Positions 53,861 through 63,482 are shown, counted from the stretch's first letter. The stretch is DNA of 64,000 bases from Paenibacillus sp. CAA11 (GCF_003060825.1 NZ_CP028922.1:1856501-1920500); one strand, 5' to 3'. Translations and numbers: made by a program. The notes: generated by a model from the letters alone, not told the origin.

Positions 53861-54619
53861 ATGAGTGAACAGCCGCAAAAACAGTCTCCGGATACGGAAA
53901 CGGTTCCTCCCCAAGTAAGCGCACCTGTAGAACAAAAGCCGCCGGTTGCAGAGTATATTCAACAATTTGGCCAAACAGCCGTTCCACCAGCCGAAACGTC
54001 CAATATATTTTGTCTAACTATAATCGGTCAGATTGAGGGGCATCTTGTGCTGCCTCCCCAAAATAAGACAACCAAATACGAGCACCTCATTCCTCAGCTT
54101 GTAGCTGCAGAGCAGAGTGCTAAAATTGAGGGAATTCTCATTATGCTAAATACCGTAGGCGGGGATGTGGAGGCAGGACTTGCGATTGCTGAGATGATTG
54201 CCTCATTGTCTAAGCCCACCGTAACGGTGGTTATTGGGGGCGGACACAGCATTGGAGTGCCTATTGCGGTATCGTCGGACTATTCTTTCATAGCTGAAAG
54301 TGCAACGATGACGATTCACCCGATTCGGATGACTGGCCTTGTGATCGGAGTACCGCAGACTTTTGAATATATAGAGAAAATGCAGGAAAGGGTTGTTCGT
54401 TTTGTAACCGCCCATTCTCGCATTAGCGAAGAGCTGTTCAAGGACTTGATGTTCAAGACCGGGGAGTTGAATCGAGACATTGGAACAGCTGTAGGGGGGA
54501 TAGATGCAGTAAAATATGGCTTAATCGACGGTATAGGCGGAATCGGAGAGGCGATGGTTAAGCTGAATCAACTGGTTGAAGCAAAACGCCAGGCGCCTGC
54601 AGGGGGGCTGACACAATGA
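53861..54619 (+). CDS. tepA: ClpP-like serine protease TepA (translocation-enhancing protein)
   Basis: ClpP-fold protease; the B. subtilis homologue aids export of some secreted proteins. 252 aa with a disordered Pro/Gln-rich N terminus (1-45), then [45 protein letters not shown], nucleophile Ser in [15 protein letters not shown] and His in [22 protein letters not shown] before the ATG. Four-base overlap with ylzJ. Confidence 0.93.
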   Translation: MSEQPQKQSPDTETVPPQVSAPVEQKPPVAEYIQQFGQTAVPPAETSNIFCLTIIGQIEGHLVLPPQNKTTKYEHLIPQLVAAEQSAKIEGILIMLNTVGGDVEAGLAIAEMIASLSKPTVTVVIGGGHSIGVPIAVSSDYSFIAESATMTIHPIRMTGLVIGVPQTFEYIEKMQERVVRFVTAHSRISEELFKDLMFKTGELNRDIGTAVGGIDAVKYGLIDGIGGIGEAMVKLNQLVEAKRQAPAGGLTQ

Positions 54620-54846
54620 CGGTTTATACCATCATTCCCGAGGAGATGCTTTGGGAGGGCCATGAGGAGCAAGAGGTTTATACAGAAATGGAGGTCAATG
54701 GAGTTCTGCTTCAAGTGCGTATTGAGCCGGATCGTAGAGCTACCATTGTAAGGCTATTAAGATGCAGTCTGGACGATTATTTGAATCCTGCTTATGCTCC
54801 GGGTTCGGAAGTTATTTTTGCCCCAGCACTAAGAGCAAGAAGCTAA
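54616..54846 (+). CDS. ylzJ: YlzJ-like protein
   Basis: Small (76 aa) soluble protein of the YlzJ family, always next to tep[34 protein letters not shown] and [24 protein letters not shown]. Function unknown. The ATG overlaps the tepA stop (ATGA). Confidence 0.88.
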   Translation: MTVYTIIPEEMLWEGHEEQEVYTEMEVNGVLLQVRIEPDRRATIVRLLRCSLDDYLNPAYAPGSEVIFAPALRARS

Positions 54847-54868
54847 ATCTGCATAGGTAAAATGGATG

Positions 54869-54895
54869 TTGGCTCCCAGGTGATTATGCTATAAT
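54869..54895 (+). promoter_or_regulatory. Extended -10 promoter of the ftsK/spoIIIE gene
   Basis: TGCTATAAT at 54887-54895 is a consensus extended -10 element. TTGGCT at 54869-54874 could serve as a -35 box with a short 15-base spacer, which the TGn extension would compensate. The start would fall just before the GGGGGTG ribosome-binding site, giving a very short leader. Confidence 0.65.
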
Positions 54896-54916
54896 AGTCA
54901 TCTGGGGGTGTTCCGA

Positions 54917-57586
54917 TTGGCCGGCAAAAAGCGAAAGAAAAAACGCGCCACATTAGCTGGTGCATTGAAATATGAAATATACGGGATCATCCTAATTACA
55001 CTCTCGATTATTGCCCTGTCGGGGGAAGCTGCGGTTGGAAGATCGTTATCCAAGATGGCTGCACTGCTATTGGGCAAATTCTACTTTGTCATTCCATTAG
55101 TAGGTATATACATAGGTCTATATGTCATGATTAAGCGAAAATGGCCTAACGGCTGGAATCAGCGGCTAAGCGGCACTTTGTTATTGGTGCTTACCTTGGC
55201 TTTGAACAGCACCATCTCTGCAATGGGGCAGAAGCTGTTGCCGCTGGTGGGCCTTACACCGGGGCACATTTTCACCCAGGTTAGGCTGGATTTGCAGCAT
55301 GCGCTCAGTGCGCCGGATTACGGCGGGGCAGTAGCGATCTTTAATCTGGATATTAGCGGGGGCTATGTGGGGGCTGCCGAATTTGCCCTACTCAGCATGC
55401 TCTTCGGACTTGCAGGAAGCAAGTTAATTATGATCGTCATGTATGCTGTCAGCTTCATGCTGATTACGAGCCTCTCATTTGTGGACCTGGCGCAAATGGC
55501 CCGCAGTGGGATTGGCAACCTTGCCAAGCTTGCTGGGAAAAAGATGAGAATGATGAAGCCGGTTCCTGTCTCCTCAAAGGCCTCAAAGGCCTCAAAGGCC
55601 TCAAAGGCCAAGCCTGTTATTCGAGAGCCTGAGTATGTGGATGATGATGATGAGGACTACGAGGAAGAAGTGGCTCAACATCAGAAGGCAAAGGCTAAGC
55701 CAGCTTTCTTCCAGCTGCTTGGATTAAAGGACCGTCATAGGGATGTATCTGATGATGAAGCTCATGAGCGGTATCAAGAGGACAGCATCTCCGAGAATGA
55801 ACAGGCCAGAGTGATCAATTGGAATGACGTCAGTTATGACCACGAGAATCACGAGGATGCCGAACCAATCATGAAGCCGGGGAGGGAGGATTCCGGTCTC
55901 ATTATTCGGGACTTCTTCGATCATATCCAGAATGAGGACCGTTCTCTGGATGACGATAAGGAAGCTTGGCCGGAGGAGGAGCATCTGGCAGATGCTGCGG
56001 ATGATGTGCATAGGCTGGAGGATTCAGAGCTATCCCCAGCGCCCCCAGACTCTTATGATCCAGCAGTAGAAGGAGCGCAGGTGGCGGAGCCGGGGGAGCC
56101 TCCTCCGCAGCCAGCTGTATCTGAGGGAGAACAGCCTCCAGTTCCTCCGAAGCCCGCTCCAAAGCCGTATAAATTGCCGCCATTTAGGCTTCTGTCGAAG
56201 CCAACCAATGGAGGCAAAGCCGGGGATCAGGCGGATTACATGAGCACTGCCCGCAAGCTGGAGGCTACGCTCGAAAGCTTTGGGGTAAGGGCGCGTGTGC
56301 TTGAGGTTGTTCGGGGTCCGGCAGTAACCCGGTACGAGATTCAGCCGGATATTGGAGTGAAAGTCAGCCGTATTGTTAATTTGACAGATGATATTGCGCT
56401 AGCCTTGGCCGCAAAGGATATTCGAATGGAAGCTCCAATCCCGGGAAAATCGGCAATTGGAATTGAGGTTCCTAATAATGAAGTGTCCGTAGTTACGATG
56501 AGAGAGGTTATGGAGACACCAACTTTTCAGGAAGCCGAAGCTAAACTTACGATTGCTTTTGGACGGGATATTTCAGGTCAGACGATTGTGGGTAACTTGG
56601 CTAAGATGCCCCATTTGCTTGTTGCAGGAGCTACAGGCTCAGGGAAGTCGGTATGCATTAACGGGATTATTACCAGTATTCTATATAAGGCCAAGCCGGA
56701 CGAAGTGAAATTTATGATGGTGGATCCTAAGATGGTCGAGCTCAATGTATATAATGGCATCCCTCATTTGCTCGCTCCCGTAGTCACCGATCCGAAGAGA
56801 GCTTCGCTCGCACTCAAGAAGATCGTGGTTGAGATGGAGAAACGCTATGAGCTGTTCTCCAAGTCAGGTACGCGGAATGTAGAAGGCTATAATAATCTGA
56901 TGAAGGACAACCCATCCGCCATTTTGCCTTATATTGTTGTTATTGTGGATGAGCTTGCCGATCTGATGATGGTCGCCGCCGGGGATGTAGAGGATGCGAT
57001 AGCCCGGCTGGCCCAAATGGCCCGTGCTGCAGGTATCCATCTCATTATTGCAACACAGCGCCCATCTGTAGATGTTATCACCGGCGTGATCAAGGCTAAT
57101 ATTCCATCCCGGATTGCCTTTGGCGTATCTTCACAGGTCGATTCACGAACGATCCTCGATATGGCAGGAGCCGAGAAGCTGCTTGGCCGGGGGGATATGC
57201 TCTTTATGCCCATGGGGGCTTCCAAGCCAGTCCGTGTGCAAGGTGCTTTCATGAGCGATCAGGAAGTGGAGAATATTGTGAATTTTGTCCGCGATCAGGG
57301 ACAAGCTGAATACGATGAAAGTCTGGTGCCTGAAGTGGATGAGACGATCCAGGAGCCGGAAGAACAATTGGACGAGCTGTACGATCAAGCAGTTCAAATA
57401 GTTGTGGAGGCCAAACAGGCGTCGGTATCACTTCTTCAGCGCAGAATGAGAGTAGGCTATACGCGCGCCGCAAGGCTGATTGATTCTATGGAAGCCAGAG
57501 GCGTTGTCGGTCCGTATGAAGGAAGCAAACCGCGAGAGGTGCTCATTTCGGTGGAACAGTACCGTCAGAGTAAGATTAGCTCATAG
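54917..57586 (+). CDS. spoIIIE: FtsK/SpoIIIE-family DNA translocase
   Basis: Membrane-anchored DNA pump that clears chromosomes from septa and, in sporulation, moves DNA into the forespore. 889 aa: four N-terminal membrane helices (about 22-195), a long acidic linker (about 215-415), then the motor with Walker [33 protein letters not shown] (Walker B) and [22 protein letters not shown], ending in a winged-helix gamma domain. TTG at 54917 has GGGGGTG six bases upstream. Four tandem 9-base repeats encode [12 protein letters not shown]. Position after tepA-ylzJ matches B. subtilis spoIIIE. Confidence 0.95.
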   Translation: MAGKKRKKKRATLAGALKYEIYGIILITLSIIALSGEAAVGRSLSKMAALLLGKFYFVIPLVGIYIGLYVMIKRKWPNGWNQRLSGTLLLVLTLALNSTISAMGQKLLPLVGLTPGHIFTQVRLDLQHALSAPDYGGAVAIFNLDISGGYVGAAEFALLSMLFGLAGSKLIMIVMYAVSFMLITSLSFVDLAQMARSGIGNLAKLAGKKMRMMKPVPVSSKASKASKASKAKPVIREPEYVDDDDEDYEEEVAQHQKAKAKPAFFQLLGLKDRHRDVSDDEAHERYQEDSISENEQARVINWNDVSYDHENHEDAEPIMKPGREDSGLIIRDFFDHIQNEDRSLDDDKEAWPEEEHLADAADDVHRLEDSELSPAPPDSYDPAVEGAQVAEPGEPPPQPAVSEGEQPPVPPKPAPKPYKLPPFRLLSKPTNGGKAGDQADYMSTARKLEATLESFGVRARVLEVVRGPAVTRYEIQPDIGVKVSRIVNLTDDIALALAAKDIRMEAPIPGKSAIGIEVPNNEVSVVTMREVMETPTFQEAEAKLTIAFGRDISGQTIVGNLAKMPHLLVAGATGSGKSVCINGIITSILYKAKPDEVKFMMVDPKMVELNVYNGIPHLLAPVVTDPKRASLALKKIVVEMEKRYELFSKSGTRNVEGYNNLMKDNPSAILPYIVVIVDELADLMMVAAGDVEDAIARLAQMARAAGIHLIIATQRPSVDVITGVIKANIPSRIAFGVSSQVDSRTILDMAGAEKLLGRGDMLFMPMGASKPVRVQGAFMSDQEVENIVNFVRDQGQAEYDESLVPEVDETIQEPEEQLDELYDQAVQIVVEAKQASVSLLQRRMRVGYTRAARLIDSMEARGVVGPYEGSKPREVLISVEQYRQSKISS
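55574..55609 (+). repeat. Four tandem 9-base repeats inside spoIIIE
   Basis: TCAAAGGCC repeated four times exactly, in frame, encoding SKA units in the linker after the last membrane helix. Likely a slippage-generated, length-variable tract; changes would keep the frame. Confidence 0.95.
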
Positions 57587-57608
57587 CAAACCTAATCCAT
57601 AGCTTTTT

Positions 57609-57640
57609 GGCCCTGCCGGGTTTCCGGTAGGGCCTTTTTT
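57609..57640 (+). terminator. spoIIIE terminator
   Basis: GGCCCTGCCGG pairs with CCGGTAGGGCC (one G-T pair) around GTTT, followed by six T. A strong intrinsic terminator. Confidence 0.92.
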
Positions 57641-57681
57641 GGCTGTGACCGGCGGTTCAGCGGAGCTGCAGGAAGAGTCAT

Positions 57682-57711
57682 GCATAGGAAGCGGCATCGC
57701 ATGTCATACTA
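57682..57711 (+). promoter_or_regulatory. Sigma-G promoter of sleB
   Basis: GCATA (57682-57686) and CATACTA (57705-57711) with an 18-base spacer fit the sigma-G consensus (GMATR, 18, CATNMTA) at every informative position. It follows a strong terminator and precedes a spore germination gene, which is forespore-expressed in B. subtilis. Confidence 0.85.
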
Positions 57712-57761
57712 AAGTTACCCACCCTTGGTTAAACCCACAAGAGAAAGGTAGAGCTAAACAT

Positions 57762-58616
57762 ATGAAAAACCTAAAGTTCTGGTTAATCACTGGTTTATCG
57801 CTGCTTCTGATTTTTACGGCTGTGAGCGTATATCAAATCCAGAAGGCACCGGTAGCCCGTAAGATGCCCGTTCAGGAGAAAGCTGAGCCTGTCTTCAGCA
57901 ATCAAGTTCTCCAAACCGGCGCATTCGGTCAAGATGTGTATGAGCTTCAGGGTCGTTTGGAGTTTTTAGGGTTTTATCATGGAAAGCAGGACAGTCACTT
58001 TGGTACGTCCACGCGGACAGCTGTAATGGAGTTCCAGAAAGCATTTGGGATGAAGGCGGATGGAGTTGCGGGTGGACAAACTAAGCTTAAGCTTTACAAT
58101 GCAACTAAGCATTGGCGCCCTAAAGCATCCTCTTATAATCCGAATCCTGACGCCAACGCGGGAGCCGCAGCTTCGGAGGGGAATGCCGCACAGTCTGCGA
58201 CTGAGAAGAATTCTGGAGGAGGCAAAGATGCCTCCATGGCGTCTGCCAATTCGCTTGGACTCACTGAGAATGATCTGAAAATCATGGCCAATGCCGTGAA
58301 CGGTGAGGCTCGCGGGGAGCCGTTTGAGGGACAGGTGGCTGTTGCAGCTGTTATCCTCAACCGGGTGAAATCCCCGAGTTTCCCCAATACGGTGTCTGGA
58401 GTAATCTTTCAGCCAGGAGCGTTCACCGCAGTTGCTGATGGCCAGATCTGGCTAGAGCCGAATGAGTCATCCAAGAAGGCGGTTAGACAAGCATTAAGCG
58501 GATGGGATCCAACTGACGGCTGTATTTACTATTTCAATCCGGAAACGGCCACTTCGAAGTGGATTTGGTCTCGTCCTCAAGTGAAAACCATCGGTGCGCA
58601 TATCTTTTGTATGTAA
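57762..58616 (+). CDS. sleB: Spore cortex-lytic enzyme SleB-type
   Basis: Germination-specific cortex hydrolase, 284 aa: N-terminal membrane/signal helix (about 5-24), peptidoglycan-binding domain (about 48-110; GAFGQDVYELQGRLEFLGFY...FGTSTRTAVMEFQKAFG), a disordered linker, and the catalytic Hydrolase_2 domain (about 165-284) with NAVNGEARGEPFEGQVAVAAVILNRV, Glu being the catalytic residue. ATG at 57762 has only a distant AAAGG; upstream in-frame codons overlap the sigma-G promoter and are rejected. ypeB, the usual partner of sleB in B. subtilis, is not next to it. A CwlJ-type assignment is less likely because of the peptidoglycan-binding domain. Confidence 0.88.
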   Translation: MKNLKFWLITGLSLLLIFTAVSVYQIQKAPVARKMPVQEKAEPVFSNQVLQTGAFGQDVYELQGRLEFLGFYHGKQDSHFGTSTRTAVMEFQKAFGMKADGVAGGQTKLKLYNATKHWRPKASSYNPNPDANAGAAASEGNAAQSATEKNSGGGKDASMASANSLGLTENDLKIMANAVNGEARGEPFEGQVAVAAVILNRVKSPSFPNTVSGVIFQPGAFTAVADGQIWLEPNESSKKAVRQALSGWDPTDGCIYYFNPETATSKWIWSRPQVKTIGAHIFCM

Positions 58617-58632
58617 AAAATATAGCTTGACA

Positions 58633-58674
58633 AGAAGCAACCAACCGCACTTAAGTCTGGTTGCTTCTTTCCTT
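58633..58674 (+). terminator. sleB terminator
   Basis: AGAAGCAACCA pairs with TGGTTGCTTCT over 11 bases around a 14-base loop, followed by TTCCTTT. Ends the monocistronic sleB transcript. Confidence 0.85.
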
Positions 58675-58747
58675 TGGGTTGGTATAGAATGGAACTACAT
58701 TTTACAAAAAACGAAGTTACAGTCTCTAAGTAAAGGGGTTATGACCT

Positions 58748-60028
58748 TTGAATACGCCTAAGTTCGAACGGGGACAAGTGAAGCATATCCGCATTCATGT
58801 GTTGCCAACAAAACGCTTTAAAACCTTCGCTGTTTCATTATATGCAGGGATTCCACTGCAAGAAGACACGGTAACTCCTACTGCCCTGACTCCATTTGTC
58901 CTAAGACGCGGTACATCCTCCTATCCGGAGACGACTCAGTTCAGGGAGCAGTTGGAGCTTCTTTACGGTGCAGGCTTTGGATTTGATGTGTACAAACGCG
59001 GAAATTACCAGATTGTTCAGCTGCGGATGGATACGATCAATGATTCCTTTGTCAATACAAATGAATCTTTGCTTGACCGTACTCTCGCCTTTATGGGAGA
59101 GGTTGTCACAAGTCCGGTAACCGAACACAGTAGCTTTAGAACAGCTTATGTATCGGCAGAGAAGGAGACCATTCGCAAGAAGCTCGAATCAATCATTAAT
59201 GATAAAATTCGTTATGCGGCAGAACGCTGCATTGAAGAAATGTTCGAGGGCGATGCTTACAGGCTGCATCCGTTGGGACGCCGGGAAGATCTGGAACAGA
59301 TTTCTCCTGGGAATCTCTATGCTTCATATCAGAAATGGCTGCAGGAAGCCAGCCTTGACTTATATGTTGTCGGGGATACTACACTAGATGAAGTAACCAA
59401 GCTGGTTGAACGAAGCTTCGATGTAAATCGTGATCAAGCAGTTGATTACAAAACGTTATCTTTTGACTATACACCGCGCGAGGTGAAAACAGTTATTGAG
59501 CGTCTGGATGTGAATCAAGGAAAGCTCAATATGGGGCTTCGCACGCCTATTTCATACGGTGATGACCGATATGCCGCAGCACTGATGTATAGCGGAATCC
59601 TAGGAAGCTACCCACATTCCAAGCTGTTTGTTAATGTTAGAGAGAAAGAAAGTTTAGCTTATTACGCTGCGTCTCGTTATGACGGGCATAAAGGACTGGC
59701 CACGATTCAATCCGGTATTGAGATTGAGAATTATGAGAAGGCGCTGAATATCATCAAAGAACAGTTGGCCAGTCTGCGGGAAGGCTCCATCAGTGACCTG
59801 GAGATGTCCCAAACGAAGGCGATGATCCGCAACCAGTTGCGTGAAATGCAGGATTCTGCTTTTGAAATGATTGCCTATGATTTCAATCGTGTAATTTCCG
59901 GCAAGGAGCGCACGGCTGAAGAACTGCTTGCTCAGGTAGAGCAGGTTACGAAGCAGGATATCGTGGCGGCATCCGAAACTTTCCACTTAGATACGATTTA
60001 TTTCTTGACAGGACAGAAGGAGGGATGA
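58748..60028 (+). CDS. ymfF: M16-like protein YmfF without zinc motif, EF-P modification associated
   Basis: M16-peptidase-fold protein of 426 aa. The inverted zinc motif HxxEH expected near residues 50-60 is missing (TALTPFVLRRGTSSYPET in its place), so this is a non-catalytic partner. It retains family features such as ELLYGAGFGFDVYKRG and RESLAYYAASRYDGHKG. In Bacilli it is paired with ymfH and ymfI, and is annotated as associated with EF-P 5-aminopentanol modification. The TTG start is nine bases after AAAGGGG. It ends three bases before ymfH. Confidence 0.88.
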   Translation: MNTPKFERGQVKHIRIHVLPTKRFKTFAVSLYAGIPLQEDTVTPTALTPFVLRRGTSSYPETTQFREQLELLYGAGFGFDVYKRGNYQIVQLRMDTINDSFVNTNESLLDRTLAFMGEVVTSPVTEHSSFRTAYVSAEKETIRKKLESIINDKIRYAAERCIEEMFEGDAYRLHPLGRREDLEQISPGNLYASYQKWLQEASLDLYVVGDTTLDEVTKLVERSFDVNRDQAVDYKTLSFDYTPREVKTVIERLDVNQGKLNMGLRTPISYGDDRYAAALMYSGILGSYPHSKLFVNVREKESLAYYAASRYDGHKGLATIQSGIEIENYEKALNIIKEQLASLREGSISDLEMSQTKAMIRNQLREMQDSAFEMIAYDFNRVISGKERTAEELLAQVEQVTKQDIVAASETFHLDTIYFLTGQKEG

Positions 60029-60031
60029 CCG

Positions 60032-61315
60032 TTGGATAACATCATATATGACCGGCTGCAAGAGACAATTTATCATGAGACTATGGATAACGGGCTCGAA
60101 GTTTATGTGCTTCCGAAGCCTGGTTTTTCCAAGACTTATGCTACATTTTCCACGAAGTATGGCTCAGTCGATAATCACTTTCAGGTGGAAGGCCAGAAGG
60201 AGACTCAGGTTCCAGACGGGATCGCTCACTTTTTGGAGCATAAGATGTTTGAAGAGCCTGAAGGTGATATCTTTGCAACTTTTGCTTCAAACGGTGCTTC
60301 TGCCAATGCGTTCACAAGCTTTGATCAGACCGTGTACCTCTTCTCGGCAACTGACCACATTCATGAGAATTTGGAGACTCTGATTAACTTTGTGCAGCAT
60401 CCGTACTTTACAGACCAAAATGTAGACAAGGAAAAAGGAATTATCGGCCAAGAGATTCAAATGTACCAGGATAACCCGGATTGGCGTGTGTACTTTGGCT
60501 TAATCGAGGCAATGTACAAAACCCATCCTGTGCATATTGATATCGCTGGGACGGTAGAATCCATTGGAACCATCACCAAAGAAACGTTGTATACCTGCTA
60601 CCACACTTTCTATCATCCAAGCAATATGATCCTGTTTGTAGTTGGCGGGGTAAATCCGCAGGAAGTGATGGATTTGGTCCGTGCGAACCAGGCTGCCAAA
60701 GATTACAAACCGCAGGGGCAAATCCAACGCATATTTGAAGAGGAACCTGCTGAGGTTGCGGAAGCTAAGCGAACTGTGGAGTTGCCGGTATCGCTGCCTA
60801 AATGCCTGTTTGGCTTCAAGGAGACTCGTCTGGGTTTAAGAGGCGAGGAACTGCTGCGCCATGATCTGACAAGTAAGCTGATGCTTGATCTGCTCTTTGG
60901 CTCAAGCACCCCACTGTATCAGAAGCTGTACGACGCTGATCTGATCTCCGACAGCTTCGGCCATGAGTTTAGCAGTGATCCTGCTTATGCCTTCTCTGCG
61001 ATAGGCGGAGACACTAGGGATCCTGAGCTTCTGCTATCCACCGTTAAGGAAGAGGTAAGCAAGCTGGTGGAGACTGGCTTTAAGGCGGATGATTTCGAAC
61101 GCGCGCGGAAGAAGAAAATTGGCGGGTATTTGCGCATGCTGAACTCACCTGAGAATATCGCCCATGAATTCACACGCTATCGCTTCCGCGGTGGGGATCT
61201 GTTCGAGGTGCTTCCTGTTTATGAATCCATTACACTTGATGAAGTGAACGCCAGACTGCGTGAACATATTAATTGGCAGCAATTGTCGATTTCGCTTGTG
61301 GTGAGCCCAAAATGA
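60032..61315 (+). CDS. ymfH: M16-family zinc peptidase YmfH, EF-P modification associated
   Basis: 427 aa M16 peptidase with the intact inverted zinc motif HFLEHKMFE near residues 66-74 and the following SANAFTSFDQTVYLFSATD segment. With inactive YmfF it resembles the alpha/beta pairing of mitochondrial processing peptidases. The TTG start follows GAAGGAGGG. Its 3' end overlaps the SDR gene by four bases. Substrate unknown. Confidence 0.9.
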   Translation: MDNIIYDRLQETIYHETMDNGLEVYVLPKPGFSKTYATFSTKYGSVDNHFQVEGQKETQVPDGIAHFLEHKMFEEPEGDIFATFASNGASANAFTSFDQTVYLFSATDHIHENLETLINFVQHPYFTDQNVDKEKGIIGQEIQMYQDNPDWRVYFGLIEAMYKTHPVHIDIAGTVESIGTITKETLYTCYHTFYHPSNMILFVVGGVNPQEVMDLVRANQAAKDYKPQGQIQRIFEEEPAEVAEAKRTVELPVSLPKCLFGFKETRLGLRGEELLRHDLTSKLMLDLLFGSSTPLYQKLYDADLISDSFGHEFSSDPAYAFSAIGGDTRDPELLLSTVKEEVSKLVETGFKADDFERARKKKIGGYLRMLNSPENIAHEFTRYRFRGGDLFEVLPVYESITLDEVNARLREHINWQQLSISLVVSPK

Positions 61316-62079
61316 ATTTGGTTGCCGGGGGAGATAAGAAATTCGGGGAAATGACTGTATTAGTTACGGGGGCCAGCCGGGGCATTGGAGCCAAGATTGC
61401 AGAACGCTTTGCTTCGGTTGGAATGAACGTGGTCATTCATTACGGGAGATCCCATGAAGCGGCTAATGAGGTAGCCCGGAGATGCATGGAGCAGGGGGCC
61501 AAGGTGTATACAGTTTCAGCTGATATTCGCAGCAGAGAAGAAATTGAACGAATGCACCAGAAGCTGGAGGACCACGGCCTCTATCCGGACATTCTGGTGA
61601 ACAATGCAGGAATCGCCAGGTATGGACTGCTCTCCGATGTTAGCGAAGCGGAGTGGGATGAGGTCATGGATGTTAATTTGAAGGGCCTGTTCCTTTGTAC
61701 GCAAGTCTTTATGCCTTATATGATCAGCCAGAAGTTTGGTCGGATCATCAATGTGTCGTCCGTATGGGGAATCTCAGGAGCTTCTTGTGAGGTGGTTTAC
61801 TCTGCTGCCAAGGGAGGCGTTAATGCGTTCTCTAAAGCGCTGGCTAAGGAACTTGCTCCTTCAGGCGTAACGGTTAATGCGGTAGCGCCTGGCGCAGTGA
61901 TGACCGATATGATGAAAGACTTTGAAGCCGAGGAGCTAAGGCAACTGGAGGAGGAGATTCCGGCCGGAAGGCTCGCCGATCCTGATGAAATTGCTTCGCT
62001 GGTTTACTTTTTGGCGCTTCCGGAATCCAGCTATATCACTGGGCAGATTATAAGTCCTAACGGAGGCTGGATCACATAA
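61312..62079 (+). CDS. ymfI: SDR oxidoreductase YmfI, EF-P 5-aminopentanone reductase
   Basis: Short-chain dehydrogenase/reductase of 255 aa. B. subtilis YmfI reduces 5-aminopentanone on elongation factor P to 5-aminopentanol, supporting polyproline translation and swarming; assignment here rests on synteny and fold. NAD(P)-binding VTGASRGIGAKIAERF, NNAGIARYG, catalytic Ser in NVSSVWG and Tyr-Lys in VYSAAKGGVNAF are present. The ATG at 61312 overlaps the ymfH stop. efp itself is not in the window. Confidence 0.85.
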   Translation: MNLVAGGDKKFGEMTVLVTGASRGIGAKIAERFASVGMNVVIHYGRSHEAANEVARRCMEQGAKVYTVSADIRSREEIERMHQKLEDHGLYPDILVNNAGIARYGLLSDVSEAEWDEVMDVNLKGLFLCTQVFMPYMISQKFGRIINVSSVWGISGASCEVVYSAAKGGVNAFSKALAKELAPSGVTVNAVAPGAVMTDMMKDFEAEELRQLEEEIPAGRLADPDEIASLVYFLALPESSYITGQIISPNGGWIT

Positions 62080-62204
62080 GCTGTTAAATACTGCAGTGAT
62101 TAGAGGGAGTTTTTTCAAGTGACTGGCTCTGTATAAAAATGTCCCGTAAAACACATATTACGACTGTTGATTTTAAATCTGCGCCAAACGAAGGAGGATT
62201 TATC

Positions 62205-62459
62205 ATGTCAACAGTAATCAGCAGTTTTGACTCGTGGAAGAAGTTTCTAGGGGAGCGAGTAAAGCATGCCGAGAATGCGGGGATGAGCGAGGAGTCCATT
62301 GCGAACCTTGCTTATGAAATCGGTGGATTTCTTGACCAGAAGGTTGACCCTCAGAACGCATCGAACCGTACACTCAAAGAAATTTGGGATGTAGGGAACG
62401 AAGAGGAACGCAAAACCATTGCCCGCTTGATGGTTAAGCTGGCGAAGAAACACGCTTAA
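62205..62459 (+). CDS. ymfJ: DUF3243 protein YmfJ
   Basis: Small soluble helical protein (84 aa) of the DUF3243 family: SSFDSWKKFLGERVKHAENAGMSEESI and DQKVDPQNASNRTLKEIWDVGNEEERKTIARLMVKL. Function unknown, conserved beside ymfK and rodZ in Bacilli. The ATG at 62205 follows AAGGAGG; an earlier in-frame ATG at 62139 lacks a site. Confidence 0.9.
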   Translation: MSTVISSFDSWKKFLGERVKHAENAGMSEESIANLAYEIGGFLDQKVDPQNASNRTLKEIWDVGNEEERKTIARLMVKLAKKHA

Positions 62460-62506
62460 GGAATTCTGTTGTCTCATTTGTTCAATTTCAACTCTTTTGT
62501 TATGAT

Positions 62507-62534
62507 GAAAAGCTCCCTTTTTTGGGGGCTTTTC
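62507..62534 (+). terminator. Weak terminator-like hairpin after ymfJ
   Basis: GAAAAGCTCCC (62507-62517) pairs with GGGGGCTTTTC (62524-62534, one U-G) around six T. The T run is inside the loop and arm rather than after it, so efficiency is doubtful. The 243-base ymfJ-ymfK gap is otherwise AT-rich, with a TATAAT at 62643-62648 lacking a good -35. Confidence 0.55.
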
Positions 62535-62702
62535 AACCATATATGACCAGAACATGTCTTCCGCTTGCCTTTCATTTTTATTTTATATATCATTAAACAC
62601 GATTGTACTTTTTTGTATAGATTTCTGAATATTTTTGGAGAGTATAATCGATTTAGAGAGGAAGTACGAAATTTCTGTCGAAACATGGAGTGAAATAACA
62701 AA

Positions 62703-63482
62703 ATGGGTGTGGAGAAAGAGTTGAAACAATGGTACCTGGAGTACACAATACATAAGAATCGACCGGGATTGCTCGGGGACATTGCCTCCATGCTCGGCAT
62801 GCTGGAAGTCAACATTCTTACTATCAATGGTGTAGAGGGTAAGACCCGCGGAATGCTGCTGGAGACGGACGATGACCGAAAAATCGAGCTGCTGGGCGAG
62901 ATGCTCGGCAAGGTGGACAATATTACGGTGAGTGCCTTGCGTAACCCTAGGCTTGTTGACAGGCTAGCGGTAAGGCATGGACGGTATATTGACCGAGATT
63001 CCGACGATTTGAAGACGTTTAGGTTCACAAGAGACGAACTTGGATTACTGGTAGATTTTTTGGGTGAAATATTTAAGAGGGATGGGCATCAGGTCATTGG
63101 GCTTCGCGGTATGCCGCGTGTCGGTAAGACGGAGTCGATTATTGCCGGCAGTGTGTGTGCCATGAAGAGATGGACTTTTGTCTCCTCAACGCTACTTCGG
63201 CAGACGGTTCGAAGCCAGCTCTCAGAGGATGAGGGGAACCCTAATAATGTGTTTATCATTGATGGTATTGTCAGCACATTGCGATCCAATGAAAAGCATC
63301 ATCTGCTGCTTCAGTCCATTATGAGCATGCCTTCTACAAAGGTGATTGAACACCCGGATGTGTTCATGCAGGAGTCCGAGTATGGCTATAACGATTTTGA
63401 CATAATTATAGAATTACGAAACAATCCGGACGAGGAAATCGTTTATGATACGTTCGTAACTATTTATAATGATGATCTATAA
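62703..63482 (+). CDS. ymfK: DUF3388 protein YmfK: ACT domain plus P-loop domain
   Basis: 259 aa protein of unknown function conserved next to rodZ in Bacilli. The N-terminal ~75 residues look like an ACT ligand-binding domain (WYLEYTIHKNRPGLLGDIASMLGMLEVNI). The C-terminal half has a Walker A motif GMPRVGKTES near residue 140 and a Walker B-like NVFIIDGIV near 183. This implies a nucleotide-binding switch sensing a small ligand, which is inference. TGGAGTGA lies nine bases before the ATG. Confidence 0.88.
   Translation: MGVEKELKQWYLEYTIHKNRPGLLGDIASMLGMLEVNILTINGVEGKTRGMLLETDDDRKIELLGEMLGKVDNITVSALRNPRLVDRLAVRHGRYIDRDSDDLKTFRFTRDELGLLVDFLGEIFKRDGHQVIGLRGMPRVGKTESIIAGSVCAMKRWTFVSSTLLRQTVRSQLSEDEGNPNNVFIIDGIVSTLRSNEKHHLLLQSIMSMPSTKVIEHPDVFMQESEYGYNDFDIIIELRNNPDEEIVYDTFVTIYNDDL

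Noticed and set aside
55574-55609. Tandem repeat considered as a CRISPR-like or mobile repeat
   Set aside because: Units are 9 bases with no spacers and lie in frame inside spoIIIE; a simple coding microsatellite.
57639-57761. Extended N terminus for SleB (start at 57639)
   Set aside because: The extension would overlap the sigma-G promoter and terminator tail; the ATG at 57762 begins a clean signal helix.
62643-62648. TATAAT before ymfK as a promoter
   Set aside because: No acceptable -35 box at 16-18 bases and no TGn extension; the region is simply AT-rich, so evidence is too weak for a feature.
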